Notes under the pieces: model-generated | The model's database searches: none | Seen by the model: the letters and a program-made list of their open reading frames with translations, nothing else | What the model was told of the DNA's origin: nothing | Made by a program: the position numbers and the translations under genes | Assembly: GCA_050485645.1 (NCBI GenBank) | Contig: JBJHBT010000019.1 | Location: forward strand, 8,060 to 72,059 | Direction: 5' to 3' | From: JBJHBP01 sp050485645 | GTDB taxonomy: Bacteria > Pseudomonadota > Gammaproteobacteria > Steroidobacterales > Rariloculaceae | Length of the DNA stretch: 64,000 nt | Part shown: piece after piece, positions 37,341-45,154 of the stretch | Numbering within the stretch: position 1 is the stretch's first letter | Layout of the letters: each line of letters begins with the position of its first letter

Positions 37341-37679
37341 TTACAGGGCCTGGTCGCCGTTTTCGCCAGTACGTATGCGCACCGCCTGCTCCAGCGACGA
37401 GACAAACACCTTGCCGTCGCCGATGGAGCCCGTGCCTGCCGCACCAACGATCGCGTCCACCACCTGATCGGCAAGCGAATCAGGTACGGCCACCTCGATT
37501 TTCGTCTTCGGAACAAAGTCCACGGAGTACTCCGCACCACGGTAAAGTTCCGTGTGGCCCTTCTGGCGACCGAATCCCTTGACCTCGGTTACCGTCATGC
37601 CCTGCACGCCCGCTTCGCCCAGTGCCTGACGCACATCCTCCAGCTTGAACGGCTTGATCACCGCTGTTATGAGCTTCAT
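37341..37679 (-). CDS. glnK: PII nitrogen regulatory protein GlnK
   Basis: A 112-residue PII protein starting MKLITAVIKPFKLEDVRQAL, with the T-loop HTELYRGAEYSVDF carrying the uridylylation tyrosine at residue 51, and the C-terminal signature VGAAGTGSIGDGKVFV. It senses 2-oxoglutarate and ATP/ADP and gates AmtB. It lies directly upstream of amtB, the usual order. Confidence 0.97.
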   Translation of the reverse strand: MKLITAVIKPFKLEDVRQALGEAGVQGMTVTEVKGFGRQKGHTELYRGAEYSVDFVPKTKIEVAVPDSLADQVVDAIVGAAGTGSIGDGKVFVSSLEQAVRIRTGENGDQAL

Positions 37680-37761
37680 CGAATTTCCCTCATCGGAAAG
37701 GCCCCGCTACCGGCCCGCCTGGCATTTCGATACGCGGGGCTGTGCATTTACGGTCAAACGA

Positions 37762-38409
37762 TCAGCGACCCCCAAGACCAATGGTCTTGCTGATGCCGAA
37801 CACCAGTGCGTACTTGCTGCTGCCGTAACGCGACACCGGAATGTTGTCGCTGTACGTCATGGCAACCGACAGATCCAGACCGCCCACTTCGCGGCCATAG
37901 CCGATCTCGAAGTATTCGCCGTCGAAATCCCGGCCAAAGGCGCCAAGCGTGAAGTACGGTCCCTTCTCAGGTGCAAGCGTGATGGAGGCAAACGAGTAGT
38001 CTTCGCTCGCTCCGAATCCATCCCACTCGCCCAGCGCGACATCCAGCGAGAAGATGCCGTAGCCGATGCCCAGGTTCAGCTCCTTGTAGGTGTCATCGAA
38101 ATCGTCGGTATAGAAATAGCCGGTCGCGCCGACGGACCACGAAAAGTCACCGGATTCACCGCCATAGCCGAAGTACAGGTCGGTTTCCAGGCCGTCGCCG
38201 ACATCCGCGCCCCAGACACCGATGTAGAAACCGCTCTCCGGTTCATAGTCGATGCCGGCGAAGGCGGATGAGGTTTCCTGGAAAAAGCCGCGATAGATGT
38301 AGTTGCTGACCCAACCGAAGTTGGCCGACAGCTCATCGGCGGATGCAGTGGCGGGCATGGCAAGGAACCCGGCTGCAGCGATAGTCGGAACAATAGCTCT
38401 CTTCAACAT
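37762..38409 (-). CDS. TorF-family putative porin
   Basis: A 215-residue exported protein. The signal peptide (LKRAIVPTIAAAGFLAMPATASA) is followed by aromatic, glycine-rich amphipathic strands beginning ELSANFGWVSNYIYRGFFQE, as in the TorF/Gcw_chp family of outer-membrane barrels. It is the first gene of the torF-glnK-amtB group and probably helps nitrogen compounds across the outer membrane (inference from context). ATG 38409 has an excellent AGGAGG site 9 bases upstream. Confidence 0.88.
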   Translation of the reverse strand: MLKRAIVPTIAAAGFLAMPATASADELSANFGWVSNYIYRGFFQETSSAFAGIDYEPESGFYIGVWGADVGDGLETDLYFGYGGESGDFSWSVGATGYFYTDDFDDTYKELNLGIGYGIFSLDVALGEWDGFGASEDYSFASITLAPEKGPYFTLGAFGRDFDGEYFEIGYGREVGGLDLSVAMTYSDNIPVSRYGSSKYALVFGISKTIGLGGR

Positions 38410-38448
38410 GGCGCGTTTCCTCCTGCGCAATCAGTGATGCCCCTCTAG

Positions 38449-38464
38449 TGCACCATCTGTGCCA
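38449..38464 (-). promoter_or_regulatory. Sigma-54 promoter of torF-glnK-amtB
   Basis: TGGCACAGATGGTGCA on the minus strand differs from the -24/-12 consensus TGGCAC-N5-TTGCA at a single base. It lies 40 bases before the ATG at 38409, leaving a leader with an AGGAGG ribosome site. Confidence 0.8.
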
Positions 38465-38503
38465 GATCAGGAAAGCGCTGTATTTACATCCGCTTATCGC
38501 TCA

Positions 38504-38545
38504 TGCACGGAGAATGCGCAGACGCAATTGCACGATATCGGTGCA
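38504..38545. promoter_or_regulatory. Two NtrC-type enhancer sites
   Basis: The upstream site TGCACG-ATATC-GGTGCA (38529-38545) matches TGCACC-N5-GGTGCA except for one base. A weaker site TGCACG-GAGAA-TGCGCA (38504-38520) lies 25 bases closer to the promoter. The stronger one is centred about 100 bases upstream of the expected transcription start, normal for NtrC. Confidence 0.65.
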
Positions 38546-38555
38546 TCCATGCACC
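38540..38555. repeat. Perfect inverted repeat overlapping the NtrC site
   Basis: GGTGCAT-CC-ATGCACC is a 7+2+7 palindrome that shares its left arm with the stronger NtrC-like site; it may be a second overlapping operator. Confidence 0.6.
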
Positions 38556-38648
38556 AAAACACGGCAACCGATCAGGATTCGTGCAGGCAGGCAATCGGCG
38601 AGGCGGAGAGAGAGAGAGACGGCGGCGCGGAAGCCATCAGCCATCCTC

Positions 38649-38969
38649 TCAGCCATCTTCCGGGGCGACAATGAATGCGAAACCATCCATCGCATCGGTC
38701 ACCCGGATCTGGCAGCTCAGGCGTGAACGTTGCGGATCGAACGAGGCGGCATTGAGCAGCATCTGCTGCTCCTCGTAGGAACGTGGCGGCACCTGATGCG
38801 TACTCTCAGGAGCCACCAGAATATGGCAGGTGGCACACGAACACATGCCGCCACAAATGGCTTCGACGCCGGCATCCATGTCGCGGATGTTCTCCATCAC
38901 GGATACGCCGGGGCTGGCGTCCACTTCCACAAGCTGACCGTTGCGGTCTGTCATGAACAGCCTGACCAT
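38649..38969 (-). CDS. 2Fe-2S ferredoxin (adrenodoxin/putidaredoxin type)
   Basis: A 106-residue protein with the vertebrate-type ligand pattern C-x5-C-x2-C in AICGGMCSCATCHI and the fourth cysteine in SRLSCQIRV. The start MVRLFMTDRNGQLVEVDA fits the family; the frame continues upstream through the hexanucleotide repeat as Thr-Pro repeats, which is unlikely to be translated. Such ferredoxins serve P450s, Rieske oxygenases or Fe-S assembly; no partner is adjacent. Confidence 0.93.
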   Translation of the reverse strand: MVRLFMTDRNGQLVEVDASPGVSVMENIRDMDAGVEAICGGMCSCATCHILVAPESTHQVPPRSYEEQQMLLNAASFDPQRSRLSCQIRVTDAMDGFAFIVAPEDG

Positions 38970-39090
38970 GCCTGTCGGACTCCGGACGCGGAAACGAGGG
39001 AGGCGGACTATAGCAGACAGCCCCGACACCTGAGTCCGACAGGCTGCCATGCCCAGGCGCTGGCCGGCGGATCGTTCTGCGGCCGGACGA

Positions 39091-39138
39091 GGCGTGGGCG
39101 TGGGCGTGGGCGTGGGCGTGGGCGTGGGCGTGGGCGTC
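39091..39138. repeat. Hexanucleotide tandem repeat (GGCGTG)7 plus one variant
   Basis: Seven perfect copies of GGCGTG and one GGCGTC, about 120 bases upstream of the ferredoxin start. The flanking ~40 bases also have imperfect GGCGTC-like units. Confidence 0.95.
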
Positions 39139-39188
39139 GGCAGCGCCAGCGGCGTCGCCAGCGGCATCAGCGTCGGCGTCGGCCCGAA

Positions 39189-39611
39189 TCAGCTGTTGTT
39201 GTAGGGGTCGAAGCCGCCCGAGCCTTTGCTCCCGGCCTTGTCCTCGGCCAGGGACAGCCCGCTGGAAGGCGCGCGGTCGCGCTCGTCACGGGTCTTCCCC
39301 CGGTCCGGACCGGAGCCCGCTACGGGCGGTTTGCGGCGAAGGGTGGAACCGCCCCGCTCCCAGATCTTGCCCGGAACGGGCACGCGCTGGGTGGGTTCGA
39401 GCGACAGCTCTTCATTCTCCAGCTGCCGGAGCAGACGCGAGGTGGATTCCAGGTCCGCCGAGCTGCGCCAGCGCCAGACACTGTCGCCGCGGAAGTCGGA
39501 CTCGGCCTGGCCGGCCGGATTCTGACCACGACGCAGCACCTGGTCCTCGCCATCCGCAGGCCCCGCACCATCCCTGTCTGTCCTGTCACGCTGATTGCTG
39601 TCGTTCGTCAT
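39189..39611 (-). CDS. Hypothetical hydrophilic protein
   Basis: A 140-residue polar, charged protein without signal peptide or membrane helix. It contains VWRWRSSADLESTSRLLRQLENEEL and ends GSGGFDPYNNS. It looks disordered apart from a central helix. I do not recognise a family. It points away from the coupled cluster starting at 39746, with which it shares a divergent control region. Confidence 0.6.
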   Translation of the reverse strand: MTNDSNQRDRTDRDGAGPADGEDQVLRRGQNPAGQAESDFRGDSVWRWRSSADLESTSRLLRQLENEELSLEPTQRVPVPGKIWERGGSTLRRKPPVAGSGPDRGKTRDERDRAPSSGLSLAEDKAGSKGSGGFDPYNNS

Positions 39612-39627
39612 ACCTGACGCCCGGTCG

Positions 39628-39655
39628 TTGAATTAGACTGGTATTAAGTTATACG
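39628..39655 (+). promoter_or_regulatory. Sigma-70 promoter candidate for the 39746 operon
   Basis: TTGAAT, 16 bases, TATACG in an AT-rich island about 90 bases upstream of the ATG at 39746. Confidence 0.5.
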
Positions 39656-39745
39656 GTCGCAACCGCCGTTGCCACGAGACGGGTCACAGTCTATGTTTAA
39701 CATAACCATCCACCGGTCATCCGCGACCGCCACCGACCGCATGCA

Positions 39746-40456
39746 ATGACCTCATGGCGGCCTCAGCAGCCGGGCGATGCCAGTACGGTACCGATTGCCG
39801 GCTGCGCCACGCTGGTCGTGATGCTCAAGGCGCCACACCGGGCGAAATCGCGGCTGCTGGCGCAGATGGGATCGGATGCCGCCATCGCCGCACACCACAT
39901 GGCGGCCTGCGCACTGGAGGACGCCCGCGAGTGGAGCGGAGCTGTCTGTCTGGCCTCCGCGGCGTCGGAAGATCTGAAGTGGGCGCAGGCACACCGCCTG
40001 CCCGCCTGGACAATGCTGACGCAGTCGGCTGGCAGTCTCGGCACGCGCATCAATCATATAGACCGCGAACTACGCCGCAGGGGCCACGGGCGTCAGCTGT
40101 TCATCGGTACGGACTGTCCGCAGCTCGATCGTGGCTATCTCGCCGACGCGAACACCGCGCTGGACAGCAGCGATGCCGTGCTTGGCGCAGCGCGCGACGG
40201 TGGCGTGGTGCTGATGGCAACGCGCCGGCCCTGGCCGGATCTGGCTGAACTGCCCTGGAGCACGCCTGCGCTCGGTGCGGCATTGGCTGCGCTGTTAAAC
40301 GACAATGGCTGGACCGTTGCCTGGCTGGATGAGCGTATCGACGTGGACGACGAATGGTCACTGCTGCAGATGCGTGAGGCGCTGAGCGTGGACCCGCGTC
40401 CCGCACGGCGTCGGCTGCATGCATGGCTGGCCTCGTTCGTGCAGGCGGCGTCATGA
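39746..40456 (+). CDS. DUF2064 / TIGR04282-type glycosyl- or nucleotidyltransferase
   Basis: A 236-residue protein of the DUF2064 group (TIGR04282, named for arsenosugar clusters). It has VVMLKAPHRAKSRLLAQ, RQLFIGTDCPQLDRGYLADA and AVLGAARDGGVVLMATRR, matching the MobA/CofC-like nucleotide-sugar fold. It is first of five coupled genes (ATGA overlap with the next). Its substrate is not known. Confidence 0.88.
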   Translation: MTSWRPQQPGDASTVPIAGCATLVVMLKAPHRAKSRLLAQMGSDAAIAAHHMAACALEDAREWSGAVCLASAASEDLKWAQAHRLPAWTMLTQSAGSLGTRINHIDRELRRRGHGRQLFIGTDCPQLDRGYLADANTALDSSDAVLGAARDGGVVLMATRRPWPDLAELPWSTPALGAALAALLNDNGWTVAWLDERIDVDDEWSLLQMREALSVDPRPARRRLHAWLASFVQAAS

Positions 40457-41205
40457 GCGGCGGCTATCGCGGATCCGGCTATCGTGCACTGCTGCTGTTG
40501 CTCGCACTTGCAGCCCTGGCGTTGCTGGCATGGTGGCTGCCGCTGGCCTCGTGGCTCACTACGGGAGCGCAATGGATCCAGGGACATGGGGTACTTGCAT
40601 GGGCGGTCTTCGTGCTTGCCTATATCACCGCAACGATTCTGGTGGTGCCGGGCACGATACTGACCCTGGCGGCCGGACTGCTGTTCGGGCTGCCGCTGGG
40701 CGTGGCGCTGGTATCGGCCGGCTCGGTCACCGGCGCGGCCTGCGCGTTTCTGATCGGGCGATTCCTGGCGCGGGACTGGATCGCAAGGCGCATCGCCACA
40801 CGGTCTGGCTTTCAGGCCCTTGACACCGCCACCCGCCATCAGGGGTTCGTGATCGTGCTGCTCGCGCGCCTTTCACCACTGTTCCCTTTCAACCTGCTGA
40901 ACTACGGCCTGGGCCTGACGAGCGTACGCTTTCGCGACTACTTTCTTGCATCATGGATAGGCATGCTGCCGGCCACCGTCGTCTATGTGTACATCGGGTC
41001 GCTGGCCGCGAACATCACGGAACTGACCAGTGGCGATGTGGAAGGGGGTGGCGCCACGCAGGCACTGCTGGTCGCGGGTCTGGCGGCGACAATCATCCTC
41101 ACCATCGTGATTACGCGTAAGGCCACGCGCACGCTGCGGGAACGCCTGCAGCAGGCGGGGGCCGATGACATGACATCCGCTGTGCCGGAACAGGAATCTG
41201 AATGA
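40453..41205 (+). CDS. VTT-domain (TVP38/TMEM64, DedA-like) membrane protein
   Basis: A 250-residue protein with an N-terminal helix (ALLLLLALAALALLAWWLPLA) and the VTT core: LVVPGTILTLAAGLLFGLPLG, then GAACAFLIGRFLARDWI, and LARLSPLFPFNLLNYGLGLT. The family includes lipid scramblase-like proteins. ATG 40453 overlaps the previous stop and its own stop overlaps the next start. Confidence 0.9.
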   Translation: MSGGYRGSGYRALLLLLALAALALLAWWLPLASWLTTGAQWIQGHGVLAWAVFVLAYITATILVVPGTILTLAAGLLFGLPLGVALVSAGSVTGAACAFLIGRFLARDWIARRIATRSGFQALDTATRHQGFVIVLLARLSPLFPFNLLNYGLGLTSVRFRDYFLASWIGMLPATVVYVYIGSLAANITELTSGDVEGGGATQALLVAGLAATIILTIVITRKATRTLRERLQQAGADDMTSAVPEQESE

Positions 41206-42665
41206 ACGCCACAAGCGGTCCGCCGGGCTATCCCGGCGCTGAACATGATCACGAGTGGCGACGCCTGGTGTTTCCCGACGACTATCGGAACCCCGCGCCG
41301 AAAGCACGCTATCACCTGGTTGTCATCGGCGCCGGTCCGGCAGGGCTGGTCGCCGCGATGGGAGCCGCGGGCCTGGGTGCCCGGGTCGCGCTGGTTGAAA
41401 GCACGGCGATGGGAGGCGACTGCCTGAATGTCGGCTGCGTGCCATCGAAATCGCTGCTGGCCATTGCGCGCCACGGCAGCGCAGGTTTCGATGACGCCTT
41501 TCAATGGCTGCGCCAGGTGCGCGCCAGAATCGCCGCGCACGATTCGGTTGAGCGATTCAGCACTGCCGGCATCGACGTCTTTCTCGGATCCGCGCGATTC
41601 ACCGATCGCGATACGGTCGGGGTCGGCAGCATCGCACTGAATGCACGTCGATTCGTGATTGCCACCGGCGCGCACGCCGCTCTGCCGGCGATTCCGGGTC
41701 TCGCGGAGTCCGCGCCGCACACCAATGAAACGCTGTTCGATCTCACGCAGGCCCCGCGTTCACTGGCCATACTGGGCGCAGGCGCGGTCGGGTGCGAACT
41801 CGCACAGGCATTCGCAAGGCTTGGTGTCACCGTGGACCTGATCGAAGCAGCCGAGCGTGTGTTGCCCGCCTCACCGGCCGAGGCCAGCGATCGCGTCGCC
41901 GCCAGCCTGCGTCGCGATGGCGTGAAACTGCATACCGGTGTTGCGGTCCGGTCCGTCGAACGCGGCACGAGCGGCTTCGCCATCCACACCGATGCAGGAA
42001 CGCTGGCCAGCGATGAGCTGCTGGTCGCCGCCGGGCGGCGGGCGAATACGGCGCAGCTCAATCTGGCGGCCGCCGCTGTCCAGACCGATCAGCAGGGCCG
42101 GGTGACGGTCGACCGCCACCTGCGCACCTCCGCACGCCACATCTTCGCGGCTGGCGACGTATGCACGGCAGCGCAGTACACGCATCATGCGGATGCGCAG
42201 GCACGCATCGTCGTGCAGAACGCACTGTTCGCACCCACCGCACGCGCCGATCGGCTGATCATTCCACGCTGCATCTACACCGATCCGGAAGTGGCTGAGA
42301 TCGGACGCGGCGCGTCTGCCCTGGAAGCCGCAGGCATCCCCTTCGACCGCTTTCGGGTGGCGTTCGCGGACCTGGATCGCGGCCGCACCGACGGCGCCGG
42401 AGACGACTACGCGGAGGTGTTCACGCGCAAGGGCAAGGGAACACTGCTTGGCGCGACGCTGGTGGGCAGCGACGCCGGAGAACAGATCGCCGCGCTGTGC
42501 ATGGCAATGACCCACGGCCTGAAGCTTGGCGACATGGCGAAAACCGTGCTGCCGTATCCAACGCGATCGGAGTATCTGCGCAGGCTTGGCGATGAATACA
42601 ACCGCACACGACTGACACCCATCACCCGCAGACTGTTCAGCTGGTGGTTCGATTGGCGGCGGTGA
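41202..42665 (+). CDS. Pyridine nucleotide-disulfide oxidoreductase (mercuric reductase-like)
   Basis: A 487-residue flavoprotein with the FAD motif HLVVIGAGPAGLVAAMGAA, the redox disulfide GGDCLNVGCVPSKSLL, the NAD(P) motif LAILGAGAVGCELAQAFARLG and the second FAD motif HIFAAGDVCTA. It lacks the N-terminal HMA domain and C-terminal cysteine pair of true mercuric reductases. It belongs to the FAD-dependent family often encoded next to VTT proteins. Coupled at both ends. Confidence 0.9.
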   Translation: MNATSGPPGYPGAEHDHEWRRLVFPDDYRNPAPKARYHLVVIGAGPAGLVAAMGAAGLGARVALVESTAMGGDCLNVGCVPSKSLLAIARHGSAGFDDAFQWLRQVRARIAAHDSVERFSTAGIDVFLGSARFTDRDTVGVGSIALNARRFVIATGAHAALPAIPGLAESAPHTNETLFDLTQAPRSLAILGAGAVGCELAQAFARLGVTVDLIEAAERVLPASPAEASDRVAASLRRDGVKLHTGVAVRSVERGTSGFAIHTDAGTLASDELLVAAGRRANTAQLNLAAAAVQTDQQGRVTVDRHLRTSARHIFAAGDVCTAAQYTHHADAQARIVVQNALFAPTARADRLIIPRCIYTDPEVAEIGRGASALEAAGIPFDRFRVAFADLDRGRTDGAGDDYAEVFTRKGKGTLLGATLVGSDAGEQIAALCMAMTHGLKLGDMAKTVLPYPTRSEYLRRLGDEYNRTRLTPITRRLFSWWFDWRR

Positions 42666-43378
42666 CCGCGGCGCCCGTCACCGTCGTCGTTCCACTACGC
42701 CAGGATACGCAGGCACTGGCAGCGCTGCTGCGGCGCATGCGCGACTGGTCGTTACCACCCGCGCAGGTAATGGTGACCACCGACCACGCCTCGGACGCAC
42801 TGCGCGAACTCGCAGCAGCGCACCGGGTTACGGTCATGACTCAGGAGGGCACGCGCGGCTCAAGACTGCACGCGGCCGCCGGCGCCGCGACCTTCGGCAT
42901 ACTGTGGTTTGTCCACGCCGACGCCGAGCCCGACGCGCGCAGCGTGGAGCAGATCACCGCCGCCGTCGCCGCCGGCTGCGAAGGCGGCTGCTTCCGATTT
43001 CGCTTCCAGGGCCAACGAACCTGGAGCAGGCGGCTGCTGGAAGTGATGATCGGGCTGCGTTTCCGTGCCGGCGGGACCGCCTATGGCGACCAGGGGCTGT
43101 TTGTCACCCGCGAAGCCTACGAGCGGAGCGGCGGGTTTGAAGATCAGGCGCTGTTCGAAGAGGTGCGACTGGTTCGTGAACTGCGCAAGCGAGGGCGATT
43201 CCGGGTGCTGGACGCACCCATTGGCGTCTGCACACGGCGCTGGGACAGGGACGGCTGGCTGCTGCGCACGCTGCACAACCGCTGGCTTGCGGTAAGGTAC
43301 ATGCTGGGGGTGCCCGTCGACAGGCTGGCGCGCGACTACCGACGGCAACCAGGCGAACCCGGGAGCAACAGTCCATGA
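42662..43378 (+). CDS. TIGR04283-type glycosyltransferase family 2
   Basis: A 238-residue GT2 protein (VTVVVPLRQDTQALAALLRR, ILWFVHADAEPDARSVEQI with the DXD-like motif, and GGTAYGDQGLFVTREAYERSG). TIGR04283 proteins are named for arsenosugar-type clusters and usually pair with TIGR04282 proteins, as here. GTG 42662 overlaps the previous stop (GTGA), consistent with the coupling along the operon; ATG 42644 is an alternative. Confidence 0.87.
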   Translation: MTAAPVTVVVPLRQDTQALAALLRRMRDWSLPPAQVMVTTDHASDALRELAAAHRVTVMTQEGTRGSRLHAAAGAATFGILWFVHADAEPDARSVEQITAAVAAGCEGGCFRFRFQGQRTWSRRLLEVMIGLRFRAGGTAYGDQGLFVTREAYERSGGFEDQALFEEVRLVRELRKRGRFRVLDAPIGVCTRRWDRDGWLLRTLHNRWLAVRYMLGVPVDRLARDYRRQPGEPGSNSP

Positions 43379-44298
43379 ACTCAGCGGCGATCGATGACCC
43401 GGCCCGGGCCGTGACGCCTGAAGGTGAACCCTGCGGCTACATCCAGCCGCATGCGCTTGATGAGCTGTGGTTTCACACCGGCACGGCGTGCAATCTCGCC
43501 TGCCCTTTCTGCCTGGAAGGCTCGCGCCCCGGTGACGGTCGGCTGGACCGCATCACACTGGCCGACGCACGACCCTTCATGGATGAAGCGGTGCAACTGG
43601 GCGTCAGGCAATTCTCGTTCACCGGTGGTGAACCGTTCATCGTCAAGGACTTCGTCAACCTACTGCGCTATGCCGCGAGCCTGAAACCGTCCCTGGTGCT
43701 GACCAACGGCACTGATCCGGTACTCAGGCGACTGCATCAGATCGCGGACCTGAAAACGTCGGCGTACCCGGTTGCATTCCGCATCAGCATCGACTATCCG
43801 GACCGCGACCGCCATGACGCGGGCCGCGGCGCCGGCACCTTCGCACAGTCATGGCAAAGCCTCGTGGCGCTGCACGAGATGGGGTTCCGCGTGTCCATCG
43901 CGCGGCAGGTCGATCGCAACGAGAACCGCGATCAGGTGGAGTCCCGGTACCGCGACCTGCTGAAGGCGCATTCACTGCCCGTCGATGCCACGCAGGTGGG
44001 TTTTCCGGATTTCCTGACGCCGGGGGCAACGCCCGAAGTGCCGCACGTGACGGAAAACTGCATGAAGACCTACCAGACCGAACAAAGCCGCCGGGAATTC
44101 ATGTGCGCGTTCTCGAAAATGGTGATCAGAGTCAGAGGCCGGATGCGGGTCTATGCCTGCACATTGGTGGATGACGATGCATCGTACGATCTCGGCGATT
44201 CACTCGCCGCCAGCATGAAGGCGCGGATCATGTTGCGTCATCATCGCTGCTACTCGTGTTTCGCATACGGCGCCAGCTGCAGCGAGGTCAGTCGCTGA
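43375..44298 (+). CDS. Radical SAM protein of unknown function
   Basis: A 307-residue radical SAM enzyme with CNLACPFCLEGS (CxxxCxxC) at residues ~38-45, FSFTGGEPFIVKDFVN, and a C-terminal cysteine set (ENCMKTYQ, FMCAFSK, YACTLVDDD, CYSCFAYGASC) that could hold an auxiliary Fe-S cluster. It is not the usual ArsS (no recognisable DUF3641). The ATGA overlap couples it to the GT2 gene. Its stop overlaps the convergent phosphatase stop by 11 bases. Confidence 0.9.
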   Translation: MNSAAIDDPARAVTPEGEPCGYIQPHALDELWFHTGTACNLACPFCLEGSRPGDGRLDRITLADARPFMDEAVQLGVRQFSFTGGEPFIVKDFVNLLRYAASLKPSLVLTNGTDPVLRRLHQIADLKTSAYPVAFRISIDYPDRDRHDAGRGAGTFAQSWQSLVALHEMGFRVSIARQVDRNENRDQVESRYRDLLKAHSLPVDATQVGFPDFLTPGATPEVPHVTENCMKTYQTEQSRREFMCAFSKMVIRVRGRMRVYACTLVDDDASYDLGDSLAASMKARIMLRHHRCYSCFAYGASCSEVSR

Positions 44299-45085
44299 CA
44301 AGCAGCGCCAGTACCTGAGCGTGCAGCTGCGGGGTGGCCGCGGCGACAATCCGCCCACCCGACAGCGGACTGTTGCCCCGCCAGTCGGTGATCACACACC
44401 CGGCGCCTTCCAGCAGCGGGACGAGCGGAACGATGTCGTAGGCCTTGAGGTCGGCCTCGACGACAAGGTCGACGAATCCGGCGGCCAGCATCGCGTAGTT
44501 GTAGCAGTCTCCGCCGTAGCGATAGAGCAGCGCAGCGCGCGCCACGCGCATGAATGCATCCACATCGGCCCCACTGAACATGTCCGGATGGGTGCAGGCC
44601 AGCGCAGCCTCCGCCAGCTTCGTGCAGCGACGCGCCCGCAGGCGATCGCGGCGCTCCGGCTTGATCAGCCAGCTGCCGGAAGGCCCACCCAGAAACACCT
44701 CCTCCAGCACCGGCTGGCACATCAGACCGAACAGCGGACCGCCATCCAGCGTCAGTCCGACCAGCGTCCCCCACAGGGGCGACCCCATCATGAAGGCACG
44801 CGTACCGTCGATGGGGTCGATGTACCACGTGTAGCGGGCATTCGTTGCGTGACAGCCGCCTTCTTCGGCAACCACGCCATGGTCCGGGAAGCGCTCCAGT
44901 ATGGTCGTGCGCAACGCGCGCTCGATGGCATGATCGGCTGTCGTCACCGGATCGAATCCGCCGACACTCTTGTTGTCGATGCTGAACGCGCTGCGAAAAT
45001 AGGCTCGCGCGATGCCACCCGCCGTATGCGCCAGTTCCAGTGCGAACCCTTCAAGTTCAACGACCGGGATGTCATGGTGATTCAT
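44288..45085 (-). CDS. Inositol monophosphatase family protein (HisN-like)
   Basis: A 265-residue phosphatase of the FIG fold. The metal site is complete: DPVTTADHAIERAL, VAEEGG, WYIDPIDGTRAFMMG and the late D in VEADLKAYDIVPL. The LYRYGGDCYNYAMLAAG segment is typical of histidinol-phosphatase HisN, though sugar-phosphate or inositol-phosphate substrates are also possible. It follows the TonB-like gene on the minus strand (69-base gap) and faces the radical SAM cluster. Confidence 0.88.
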   Translation of the reverse strand: MNHHDIPVVELEGFALELAHTAGGIARAYFRSAFSIDNKSVGGFDPVTTADHAIERALRTTILERFPDHGVVAEEGGCHATNARYTWYIDPIDGTRAFMMGSPLWGTLVGLTLDGGPLFGLMCQPVLEEVFLGGPSGSWLIKPERRDRLRARRCTKLAEAALACTHPDMFSGADVDAFMRVARAALLYRYGGDCYNYAMLAAGFVDLVVEADLKAYDIVPLVPLLEGAGCVITDWRGNSPLSGGRIVAAATPQLHAQVLALLVSD

Positions 45086-45154
45086 GACGGCATTATGAAG
45101 CAGCGAACTGCGTGCGCACAGACTGGCGTACGCCGCCGATACGGATGGCTGCTG

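Noticed and set aside
38604..38620. GA dinucleotide run
   Set aside because: Short and ordinary; no sign of a function beyond low complexity between the ferredoxin stop and the NtrC sites.
39091..39138. CRISPR-like repeat
   Set aside because: The units are six bases with no spacers; it is a simple tandem repeat.
41202..42665. Mercury resistance (merA with merC at 34612)
   Set aside because: The flavoprotein lacks the metal-binding N-terminal domain and C-terminal cysteine pair of MerA, merC is 6 kb away, and merR/T/P are absent.
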